Shown: positions 1-5,505 of the stretch, piece by piece
Layout of the letters: each line of letters opens with the position of its first letter
Position numbering within the stretch: the first letter of the stretch is position 1
From: Methanobacterium sp.
Lineage (GTDB): Archaea > Methanobacteriota > Methanobacteria > Methanobacteriales > Methanobacteriaceae
Length of the DNA: 6,863 bases
NCBI GenBank assembly: GCA_003164415.1
Contig: PLTK01000064.1
Location: 21,949-28,811 of the forward strand
Direction of reading: 5' to 3'
Position numbers and translations under genes: made by a program
Notes under the pieces: model-generated
Database searches by the model: none
What the model saw: the letters and a program-made list of their open reading frames with translations, nothing else
What the model was told of the DNA's origin: nothing

Positions 1-989
1 ACTTCTTGGGCTATGAACTGAACCAGTTTGTTCCTGTTTTCCATGGTGTCCTTCATTGAATCCTTCATGAAAACTTCGTATCCATAACCTCTTATCCTTG
101 AACGTAATGCTATATGCATCCCTTTAAGCACTTGAAGATTTCCAGATGCAACAAGAACAAAATCACATGGAACTTCATTAGAACGTACCATTGCTCCACT
201 GCTTGATTCACTCTGTCCTGTTATGGAGTATTTCTTTTCCTGCATAGCTGTTAACAGCTCTTGCTGGGTTTTCATTTGCATGGTACCTATTTCATCTATA
301 TAAAGTACTCCCTTATTGGATTTGTGTATCATTCCTGCTTCTACACGTTCATGGGCAGGGGTTCCGAGTCCACCTGACTGGTATGGGTCGTGTCTTACAT
401 CACCCAGCAGTGCACCTGCATGGGAACCTGTTGCATCTATAAATGGTGCTGTGTTCTTACTGTCGTTGTTTACCAGGAGTTTCGGCACCATTACACTGCT
501 TCGTGGTTTCATTTGCATTATTATAAGAAGAACTATTCCTGCTGCTATAATAGCGTAGAGATATTGTTTTAATAAAAATCCAACTACCAGAATTGCTCCA
601 ATTATAGCAATCATGAACATATTCTTCTTTTCTTCCTGCGACTTTGCCTTAACCCTGTAGGTATTAACAACTTTTTTACCCTCACCTGCAGGCATGGCAC
701 CTATAAGTGGGTTGTTGTTGTCTTCTATGTTAGGATAAACAAGTATATCCTGAAGTTCTTCAGGCGGCAGTAGTTCTGCCATTCCCTTTGCAAGCATTGA
801 TTTACCGATACCCGGTTCTCCAATTAAAAGGACATTTCTCCTTTGTTTAGCTGCTTTTATTACAGTTTGTACTGCTTCTTCTTGACCTATGACCTGTTCT
901 ATTATCTTATCAGGGATTTCTATATCTCCAGATGATTTGTAACTCGTGACATCAGGTTTTTCTATAGATGAATTGGTTAAATTTGTCAT
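1..989 (-). CDS. lonB: Archaeal membrane-anchored ATP-dependent protease LonB (N-terminal part; runs off left edge)
   Basis: LonB is the archaeal Lon: an AAA+ unfoldase fused to a Ser-Lys protease, tethered to the inner face of the membrane, degrading damaged or regulatory proteins. The 329 codons present show the ATPase half. Walker A GEPGIGKS is at residues 57-64, two adjoining hydrophobic helices are at about 124-140 and 145-158 (the insertion that defines LonB and anchors it), Walker B LYIDEIG is around 229-235, and a sensor-1-like ASGN is at 281-284. The protease domain with the catalytic dyad lies beyond the left edge. The start at 989 is chosen because GGAGG (plus-strand 1000-1004) sits 10 nt upstream and the protein then begins as expected, shortly before the IPDKIIEQVIGQEEAV segment that leads LonB ATPase domains. 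It lies 44 bp downstream of the flavodoxin-like ORF on the same strand. The family assignment is secure. Confidence 0.95.
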   Translation of the reverse strand, partial: MTNLTNSSIEKPDVTSYKSSGDIEIPDKIIEQVIGQEEAVQTVIKAAKQRRNVLLIGEPGIGKSMLAKGMAELLPPEELQDILVYPNIEDNNNPLIGAMPAGEGKKVVNTYRVKAKSQEEKKNMFMIAIIGAILVVGFLLKQYLYAIIAAGIVLLIIMQMKPRSSVMVPKLLVNNDSKNTAPFIDATGSHAGALLGDVRHDPYQSGGLGTPAHERVEAGMIHKSNKGVLYIDEIGTMQMKTQQELLTAMQEKKYSITGQSESSSGAMVRSNEVPCDFVLVASGNLQVLKGMHIALRSRIRGYGYEVFMKDSMKDTMENRNKLVQFIAQE

Positions 990-999
990 AATTTTGAAT

Positions 1000-1004
1000 C
1001 CTCC
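1000..1004 (-). promoter_or_regulatory. Shine-Dalgarno site of lonB
   Basis: The minus strand reads GGAGG 10 nt before the ATG at 989. This supports the chosen start and independent translation from the flavodoxin-like ORF upstream. Confidence 0.7.
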
Positions 1005-1033
1005 ATAATTATATGTTATTGGCAAACTTTTCT

Positions 1034-1312
1034 TTAAGCATCCAATAAATTTTTTCTATATTTACTGGTTGATATTATAAAAACTTTTTTGTTTTCAACC
1101 CTATATAAATCTTCAATAAACATTTTTAACTTGTTATGAGGTTTAAACCAATATAATTTAGAATCTAATCCAATTATATCATATTCCTTCATGATATATG
1201 GGTTAAAATCTTTTAAATCGAACAATTCAGCATCCAGAGAATTTGCTACAATTTCAACAATATCCTTGGTGTCCCCTCGATGTATTGGTTTGTTAATTAT
1301 TGCAGTTTCCAT
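1034..1312 (-). CDS. Flavodoxin-like protein, C-terminally truncated (possible remnant)
   Basis: Flavodoxins bind FMN and carry electrons; they are usually about 140-160 residues. This ORF has only 92. What is visible matches the first half of the fold. An N-terminal strand is followed by a loop PIHRGDT at residues 8-14 in place of the usual S/T-x-HGNT phosphate loop. A central YDIIGLDSKLYW is at about 44-55 where flavodoxins have YDLIGxGSPIY. A strand KKVFIISTS is at about 75-83 where flavodoxins have KKVxxFxTSG. It then stops at LLDA, so the second FMN loop region and the last strand and helix are missing. The start at 1312 has a weak AGGT 10 nt upstream. Reading one base out of frame past the stop gives nine more plausible residues (LKEKFANNI), hinting at decay. 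FMN binding is doubtful. It may be a degenerating gene or a small protein that keeps part of the fold. Confidence 0.55.
   Translation of the reverse strand: METAIINKPIHRGDTKDIVEIVANSLDAELFDLKDFNPYIMKEYDIIGLDSKLYWFKPHNKLKMFIEDLYRVENKKVFIISTSKYRKNLLDA
1101..1110 (-). promoter_or_regulatory. Possible internal TATA box for lonB
   Basis: The minus strand reads ATTTATATAG, close to the archaeal TATA consensus, inside the coding part of the flavodoxin-like ORF. Transcription would begin near 1080 and leave a leader of about 90 nt before lonB. In AT-rich coding sequence such matches arise by chance, so this is only a candidate. Confidence 0.25.
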
Positions 1313-1370
1313 ATTTTTTTAACCTGCTTTTTTCCCATATTATGTTTTTTTTTACTGTTCTGTACATTTA

Positions 1371-1383
1371 GAAATTTATACTC
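1371..1383 (-). promoter_or_regulatory. Candidate TATA box for the flavodoxin-like ORF
   Basis: The minus strand reads GAGTATAAATTTC just downstream of the arsR stop. Transcription would begin near 1353, giving a leader of about 40 nt. With the T-run next to it, this suggests the ORF can be transcribed separately from arsR. Confidence 0.35.
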
Positions 1384-1385
1384 TT

Positions 1386-1392
1386 AAAAAAA
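1386..1392 (-). terminator. Oligo-T terminator candidate after arsR
   Basis: Seven A on the plus strand give T7 on the minus strand, 10 nt beyond the arsR stop codon. Archaeal RNA polymerase commonly terminates at T-runs without a strong hairpin. No stem precedes it. Confidence 0.4.
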
Positions 1393-1402
1393 TTTAATTT
1401 AT

Positions 1403-1693
1403 TTAGTGAAGCTTTAAAAGTTCATTAACTTCGTTAACTATTTCTTCATTAACTCTGGCAACTAAATATCTGCCATTTCTTTCTGTATATATTAATTCGG
1501 CGTTAGTTAATTCTTTAAGGTGATGAGAAATTGTAGGAGCTCCAATATTAAATGAATTGGTAATATCACTGATTAAACATCCGCAATTAGTTTTATAACT
1601 CGTTTCATGTTTTTTAACGATTTGTAAATATAATTCTAACCTGTTGGGGTTTGAGAGGGCTTTAAATACTTTAGCCATTTTTTTTGTTTTCAT
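1403..1693 (-). CDS. ArsR-family winged-helix transcriptional regulator
   Basis: This is a 96-residue DNA-binding protein of the ArsR/SmtB type, normally a dimeric repressor released by metal or by thiol change. Residues 6-20 (MAKVFKALSNPNRLE) form the typical first helix and the ALSNPNRL signature. A helix-turn-helix runs from about 38 to 67, with the recognition helix APTISHHLKEL at 52-62. The wing is ERNGRYLVARVN at 71-82. Two cysteines, C37 and C39 (CGC), lie at the helix-3 position where ArsR-type metal sensors carry CxC, so sensing by As, Sb, another soft metal or thiol redox is possible; the ligand is not shown by the sequence. The start at 1693 has GGAG (1700-1703) 6 nt upstream. A TATA box and a perfect inverted repeat lie just upstream and suggest autorepression. 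No metal efflux gene adjoins it; the next gene on its strand is the flavodoxin-like ORF. The family is certain, the target is not. Confidence 0.9.
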   Translation of the reverse strand: MKTKKMAKVFKALSNPNRLELYLQIVKKHETSYKTNCGCLISDITNSFNIGAPTISHHLKELTNAELIYTERNGRYLVARVNEEIVNEVNELLKLH

Positions 1694-1721
1694 TGATTAC
1701 TCCATGATCAAAATTCCACAA

Positions 1722-1737
1722 TTCGATAAATATCGAA
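1722..1737. promoter_or_regulatory. Perfect inverted repeat, probable ArsR-family operator
   Basis: TTCGATA-AA-TATCGAA is a perfect 7-bp inverted repeat with a 2-bp centre, in the leader of the arsR-family gene. It sits just downstream of the transcription start predicted from the TATA box at 1763-1772 (start near 1742) and 19 bp upstream of the Shine-Dalgarno site. A dimeric regulator bound there would block the polymerase. Binding is inferred from position and symmetry only. Confidence 0.6.
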
Positions 1738-1762
1738 GTGATGGTATAATGTTGTTGAAAAT

Positions 1763-1772
1763 GTATATAAAT
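1763..1772 (-). promoter_or_regulatory. TATA box of the arsR-family gene
   Basis: The minus strand reads ATTTATATAC, an excellent archaeal TATA box, preceded by the purine-rich CAGAAAC, which fits a BRE. Initiation about 25 nt downstream gives a leader of roughly 50 nt that contains the inverted repeat. Confidence 0.65.
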
Positions 1773-2006
1773 GTTTCTGTTAATTTCAATGAACACGTTA
1801 AAATAAATGAAAAACTTAATTTTTCATATTTTTTAAGATAATATCCACTTAGTTATTACCCTCTAATAGTACATATTTGATTTTAAATAAAGATGAATTT
1901 TTCTATTTTACATTATATCTCCCTTTAATTTAGCTGGATTAAATATCCTAATTTATGATCAATATAATTCAGTTTATGGAGTAGACTGATAGGCCTGATA
2001 CCAAAA
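1773..2006. other. Divergent intergenic region between the arsR-family gene and the secreted-protein gene
   Basis: This AT-rich, gene-free spacer separates the two divergent promoters. I see no ORF with a ribosome-binding site and no RNA gene in it. Confidence 0.5.
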
Positions 2007-2014
2007 TAATATAT
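2001..2014 (+). promoter_or_regulatory. BRE and TATA box of the secreted-protein gene
   Basis: CCAAAA (2001-2006) followed by TAATATAT (2007-2014) fits an archaeal BRE plus TATA. Transcription would begin near 2035. An ATG at 2013 overlaps this box, so it cannot be the start if the promoter is right; this favours the ATG at 2067. Confidence 0.5.
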
Positions 2015-2055
2015 GTTAACACGTCAAGTATTACATATAATTTATGTTAATATCT

Positions 2056-2064
2056 GGGGGAAGG
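2056..2064 (+). promoter_or_regulatory. Shine-Dalgarno region deciding the start of the secreted protein
   Basis: GGGGGAAGG lies directly before the ATG at 2067, with the G5 run 6 nt away. It selects this start over the upstream in-frame ATG at 2013, which would add 18 residues before the signal peptide. Confidence 0.6.
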
Positions 2065-2066
2065 TT

Positions 2067-3881
2067 ATGAAAAATCTCAGGGAATTATTATTATTTATAA
2101 GCGTTTTAGCGATATTTGGTATGTTTATGGGTTCTGTTTCAGCTGCAAGTTTAAATTTAACAGACGCTGAATTAGCCTCTTCTGGAGTTAAAAACTACAC
2201 CGTTAGCACTGGTCATGTGCCCGGCTATGTTGATGTTTCAGGTAAAAATGTAACCACACCCTCATTTCTTAATATAATAACAACGTATACTGTAGAGCTT
2301 AATAAGAGTGTGAAAACACCAGTTAACATTACTAGTGTTGCTAAACCTGAAAGTCCTTCAGGATCTGCTACTGGTACCTTAACAAAATCGGAATATGTTA
2401 CAATTGCAAATAATATCAAGAATTATATTACCCTACATAACACAGCACCGAATTACGCATCAAGCACCATTGGAAATATCAATTATGACTCCCTTGTTTA
2501 TATCTATTCAAAAATAATGGATTATTACCTTAATTACAATATTTTACCCAACACCGTACTTGTAAGTAATATTAAAGGATTGGATTCTAAAGGTGTGGTA
2601 ATCCAAAAACACAATCCACCCACAGTTTCTTCAACATCCCCAGCCAACAATGCTGCAGAAATATCGTTAACATCCCCCATCACCATCAAGTTCAGTGAAA
2701 ATATCATAGCCGGAGTTAATTATTCAAAGATCTACGTTAAAAACTTAAACACCAGTAATATAGTTCCCATTACTAAAACAATATCACTTAACACTTTAAC
2801 AATCAAACAGTCTCTTAACAGGTTATATAACGACGTCTATCAAGTATACATACCCGCAGGGGCTATTAAAGATGGATATCAGAATAATCTGGCCACAGCT
2901 TACACCTTCAAGTTCAGTACATCCCCATCCACTCAGGATTTAACAGTAACCAATATTGTTAGTCCTACAACAGCAGTTAAGGGATCTAAAATCATAGTTT
3001 CGAACACGGTTAAAAACTTGGGAAATACAGCTACAAATGGTTTCTGGGTAGCCTACTACCTAACAACCAGTACAACCAGTACAGATATCTATATCGGTGA
3101 GAGATATATCAGTTCCCTTGCATCCGGTGCTAGCAACCAACAAAACACCCAATTAACCATTCCTACAAATATTTCATCTAGTAACTATTATATAATGGTA
3201 AAAGCCGATAGCACAGGCCTGATAAAAGAATCCGATGAAAACAACAACATCATGTACAGCCCTGCAAAGATGGATATAATTAACCTAGTAACCACTTACA
3301 GACCCGTGTATATTACGAGCGACAACATTAACAACACATCAAAGGATAATACGAGAATTAACAACATAGTAGCTGCTCTACAACAATTAGGATTGTTTGC
3401 AGTAAACTATGGTTTAGGTCCAGATAAACATTTCAAGATACTAACAAATGTAACCATACCACAAAATGCTTTAATAGTCGATATATACGGTGGTTTTTGT
3501 GCAGGCACCATTTGGGAAATGAATCAATCTTATTATAAATATTATAAAGGTAACAGAACGGTATTTTCTATCTGGATTGATACACCAATAACATTGGATG
3601 ATATACAATTTTTACCAAGGGCACAAGACGATAATTTCACACCACTCTACGGCAACTTTGGAGGATTCCCTGATTTTAACGACACAAATAACAATGGAAT
3701 CTTTGAACCCGGATCAGGATGTGTGAATGGGGTAATATATCCCACAAAATTTTTAGAAGAAGATGGGCTTGACAATCCCGCTCTATTTTTGATAAATAAT
3801 GGATATAATTATCTATCCTTAATAAATGAAGATATTAACACCATAGTTGATAGTATCCTACACGAAGCAACGAATCTTTAG
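2067..3881 (+). CDS. Secreted pseudomurein-binding-repeat protein with Ig-like, CARDB-like and unnamed C-terminal domains
   Basis: This 604-residue surface protein is probably held to the pseudomurein wall. Residues 1-27 are a signal peptide: K3 and R5, a hydrophobic core, and a probable cut after SVSA. Two pseudomurein-binding-like repeats follow, at about 33-82 (VKNYTVSTGHVPGYV, then SFLNIIT) and 105-166 (IKNYITLHNTAPNY and YNILPNTVLV). A Big_5/SbsA-type Ig-like domain at about 184-285 starts PPTVSSTSPANNA and contains ITIKFSENI. A CARDB-like domain is at about 290-397, ending ESDENNN. The last 195 residues, from YRPVYITSDNINNT to the end, I cannot name. They include DFNDTNNNGIFEPG, which resembles calcium-binding loops, and the only two mature cysteines, C478 and C552. 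Many N-x-S/T sites suggest glycosylation. There is no C-terminal membrane helix, so the repeats are the likely anchor. The start at 2067 follows GGGGGAAGG and places the signal peptide at the N-terminus. The specific role, adhesion or wall remodelling, is unknown. Confidence 0.88.
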   Translation: MKNLRELLLFISVLAIFGMFMGSVSAASLNLTDAELASSGVKNYTVSTGHVPGYVDVSGKNVTTPSFLNIITTYTVELNKSVKTPVNITSVAKPESPSGSATGTLTKSEYVTIANNIKNYITLHNTAPNYASSTIGNINYDSLVYIYSKIMDYYLNYNILPNTVLVSNIKGLDSKGVVIQKHNPPTVSSTSPANNAAEISLTSPITIKFSENIIAGVNYSKIYVKNLNTSNIVPITKTISLNTLTIKQSLNRLYNDVYQVYIPAGAIKDGYQNNLATAYTFKFSTSPSTQDLTVTNIVSPTTAVKGSKIIVSNTVKNLGNTATNGFWVAYYLTTSTTSTDIYIGERYISSLASGASNQQNTQLTIPTNISSSNYYIMVKADSTGLIKESDENNNIMYSPAKMDIINLVTTYRPVYITSDNINNTSKDNTRINNIVAALQQLGLFAVNYGLGPDKHFKILTNVTIPQNALIVDIYGGFCAGTIWEMNQSYYKYYKGNRTVFSIWIDTPITLDDIQFLPRAQDDNFTPLYGNFGGFPDFNDTNNNGIFEPGSGCVNGVIYPTKFLEEDGLDNPALFLINNGYNYLSLINEDINTIVDSILHEATNL

Positions 3882-3939
3882 TTTTTATAAACAACTTAAG
3901 ACCCTATTATATCTTGAATATTTAAATAAATTAGTTATA

Positions 3940-4592
3940 TCACTTTTTTTTCTTTAACATGTAAATGGAAATAATTAACATCCAAAGAAGTATTGAAGCC
4001 AAAAATATTCTTTCAATCAATCCAAATACATGGAACAAAATTACTGTAGATACTAAACTTATCACTGAAAATATGGATAATGGCAGTACATATCGGGTTA
4101 TATCTTTAAATGTAGGGTCTGTCCTCATACGTATTGATAGTATTAAAATACCTAAACTACCCCCTATAAAAGCGGTAATTGCTATAACATCATGGATTGC
4201 ACCATGTATTGTGGCAGGAGGTGTTAGATCGGTTGGGAAGAATGCAAGGATAAAACTTCCTATAGACCATACCCCCCCAATAACATTAACCCTGCTCTGT
4301 ATCGAGATTTTTCCAAGTTAAATGTAATAAACAATCCTGTTATAAACAACGATGAAAATAGACCGCGAATTAAAAAATTAACCGCCATGATGTAGCCATA
4401 TGGACCTACCGCTAAGTCACTCTCTGCGTGGGTAATAAAATTATAATGTGGAGGCAGTAGTTGGGCAATAATATCTAAAACAAGGTAGAGAACCACCCCT
4501 ATTATTGTTAGAATGAAATAAATACGAGGATTATAGAATAATTTTTCCTTTGCTCCCTCAATATATTCTTCTGATTCATTTTTCCCATCCAT
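3940..4592 (-). pseudogene. DUF998-type six-helix membrane protein, frameshifted in a G7 tract
   Basis: Two adjacent minus-strand frames make one protein. The first runs from ATG 4592 to the G7 tract at 4272-4278 (LEKSRYRAGLMLLGG) and then meets a stop. Adding one G there gives continuous reading VWSIGSFILAFFPTDLTPP, then IHGAIHDVIAITAF, and on to the stop at 3940, about 217 residues. Six hydrophobic segments are visible, beginning near IYFILTIIGVVLYL, YIMAVNFLIRGLF, the GLMLLGG-VWSIGSFILAF junction, HDVIAITAFIGGSL, YVLPLSIFSVISLV and RIFLASILLWMLI. The FPTD and GxxHD motifs between helices 3 and 4 are typical of DUF998, a family of unknown function. AGGAGAGG (4597-4604) precedes the start. 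Uninterrupted reading on both sides suggests a recent mutation, a homopolymer sequencing error, or on/off switching by slippage. As written, the sequence yields only a 110-residue product with two full helices. Confidence 0.75.
3944..3951 (+). terminator. Oligo-T terminator candidate for the secreted-protein gene
   Basis: T8 on the plus strand lies about 60 bp beyond the stop codon at 3881. It is also the lysine-codon run at the 3' end of the convergent DUF998 gene, so the two transcripts would overlap slightly. Confidence 0.35.
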
Positions 4593-4896
4593 AATTCCTC
4601 TCCTGAATTATTTTACCATAATATTAATAAGAATTCTAAATATTTTCATGATTTTTCGAATATCAAAATGTTTTGAATGTTCTTTTTTTTGTTGTTTACA
4701 ATTTTTGTGTAACATTCTTTTATCTTTTATTATTAAATTTTTGATTTGTTTCTAGTTGATCATAAAATTTATCAATTAGGGTGTACAATAATGTAATTGG
4801 GTGAAAAAAGTTGATTTGACAAATTTTAAAATATGAAAAATATTTTAAATATGTAGTAAAAAGTGTGGAAACATAGAAAAAGAGGTTGATATTGTG
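4593..4896. other. Divergent intergenic region between the DUF998 gene and the Met-rich ORF
   Basis: This is very AT-rich. It holds the ribosome-binding site of the DUF998 gene at 4597-4604 and, for the same gene, a possible minus-strand TATA (AAATATTT) near 4639-4646. A T8 run lies at 4683-4690, and the promoter of the Met-rich gene is at the right end. An imperfect dyad, TTGAT...ATCAA, falls at about 4756-4775. I see no convincing gene. Confidence 0.4.
4835..4852 (+). promoter_or_regulatory. Candidate promoter of the Met-rich small protein
   Basis: The A-rich GAAAAATAT followed by TTTAAATA (4844-4851) fits a BRE plus TATA. Initiation near 4873 would leave a leader of about 24 nt containing AGAGGT (4881-4886). 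Confidence 0.45.
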
Positions 4897-5073
4897 ATGG
4901 GAAAAGAGCACCATATGGGTGGAATGATGATGGGCGAAAAAATGATGGAAAACATGAGCAAAGAAGATATGATGGGCATGTATGCCATGAAATTGGATGA
5001 AAAAATTGAAATGATAGAACTCAAACTTAAATATCTAAAGAAAAAACGTGAAATGCTAAAATCCAAAATGTAA
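4897..5073 (+). CDS. Methionine-rich small protein (58 aa), function unknown
   Basis: I do not recognise this protein. It has 58 residues, 15 of them methionine. The N-terminal half carries HHMGGMMMGEKMMENM and DMMGMYAM, with two adjacent histidines. The C-terminal half, from about LDEKIEMIELKLKYLKKK to the end, is charged and looks like an amphipathic, possibly coiled-coil helix with a basic tail. There is no signal peptide, cysteine or membrane helix, so it is probably cytoplasmic. That it is a real gene is supported by a TATA-like box at 4844-4851, AGAGGT at 4881-4886 upstream of the start, and a strong hairpin with a T-run after the stop. A GTG directly before the ATG (4894) is an equally placed start and would add one residue. 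Clustered Met and His can bind copper(I) or other soft metals, but a role as metal chaperone or as a helical partner protein is only a guess. Confidence 0.75.
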   Translation: MGKEHHMGGMMMGEKMMENMSKEDMMGMYAMKLDEKIEMIELKLKYLKKKREMLKSKM

Positions 5074-5093
5074 GTATTTCATCCAAAAGAATC

Positions 5094-5131
5094 ATATGAC
5101 TCGTTTATTCGAGTTATATCCTATTCTTTTT
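5094..5131 (+). terminator. Hairpin plus T-run terminator after the Met-rich gene
   Basis: ATATGACTCG (5094-5103) pairs with CGAGTTATAT (5110-5119) around a TTTATT loop. That is 10 base pairs including one G-U wobble. CTTTTT follows at about 5126-5131. It begins 21 nt after the stop codon at 5073. Confidence 0.6.
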
Positions 5132-5170
5132 AAATTTATATTCAAAGACCTTTTTTTGTAGGTATAATAA

Positions 5171-5189
5171 ATTATAATATTATTATAAT
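5171..5189. promoter_or_regulatory. PerR/Fur-box-like dyad upstream of katG
   Basis: ATTATAAT-ATT-ATTATAAT is an 8-3-8 perfect dyad. It contains TTATAAT and ATTATAA, the half-sites of the PerR box, but with a 3-base centre in place of the usual single base. PerR commonly controls katG in bacteria, and Fur/PerR proteins occur in methanogens. Against it, the site is about 317 bp from the katG start, and such AT words are easily produced by chance here. Confidence 0.3.
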
Positions 5190-5451
5190 GTCTTAATCTG
5201 ACAAAATTCTTCTACTCATGGGTGCAGTTAATTTAGACGTATAAATCATTGAAACTCTTTTATTCTTTAAATCCTTTTAAAAATAGGTAAATTTATTATT
5301 TTCCAATATAATATATATCATTAATGAAATAGCAAAAAGAATTGTAAAAAATAACAATCCTCTATATATATCGTATTTAATATGTTTAAGCAGGATTTGG
5401 CATTTTTGTTTGGATAAAAATCTTTTCGAGAACCTAAGGTATAGCTATGGG

Positions 5452-5470
5452 ATTATTTAAATCATATATG
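5452..5470 (+). promoter_or_regulatory. Candidate promoter region of katG
   Basis: ATTATTTAAAT and CATATATG lie 36-54 nt before the start codon, the right distance for a TATA box with a short leader. Neither has a clear BRE. The ribosome-binding site is weak: GAGATGG at 5494-5500, 5 nt before the ATG at 5506. Confidence 0.3.
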
Positions 5471-5505
5471 AATTTAAATGAATGAATTAAAAAGAGATGG
5501 TAATA

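Larger units (their letters stand above)
5120..5505. other. Long AT-rich region upstream of katG, no convincing gene
   Basis: By hand count, 5281-5400 is about 19% GC. The region holds the palindromic element at 5171-5189 and several TATA-like stretches. On the minus strand, 5277-5444 is open for 55 codons and encodes a hydrophobic stretch (GLLFFTILFAISLMIYIIL), but it has no start codon or ribosome-binding site. It could be control region for katG or hold the remains of an older gene. Confidence 0.4.

Noticed and set aside
316..572. Plus-strand ORFs opposite lonB
   Set aside because: They are antisense shadows of a clear LonB coding frame and have no family resemblance.
1644..1841. Plus-strand 65-codon ORF across the arsR 5' end and its promoter
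   Set aside because: It overlaps the arsR N-terminus, the operator dyad and the TATA box, has no ribosome-binding site and a composition typical of AT-rich noise.
2013..2066. Upstream in-frame ATG of the secreted protein
   Set aside because: It lies inside the likely TATA box and would put 18 residues ahead of the signal peptide; the ATG at 2067 has a strong Shine-Dalgarno site.
3965..4321. Plus-strand 118-codon ORF opposite the DUF998 gene
   Set aside because: The minus strand encodes membrane helices and DUF998 motifs continuous across the G-tract; the plus-strand frame resembles no protein.
4653..4676. TTCGAATATC and CAAAATGTTTTG words upstream of the DUF998 gene, a partial echo of the ArsR operator
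   Set aside because: The similarity to the 1722-1737 dyad is partial and expected by chance in such AT-rich sequence.
4720..5066. Minus-strand ORFs opposite the Met-rich gene
   Set aside because: They are shadows; their Ile/Ser/Phe/His-rich composition is the antisense of Met, Lys and Glu codons.
5218..5262. Short minus-strand peptide MIYTSKLTAPMSRRILSD
   Set aside because: It is only 18 codons with no ribosome-binding site and no recognisable family.
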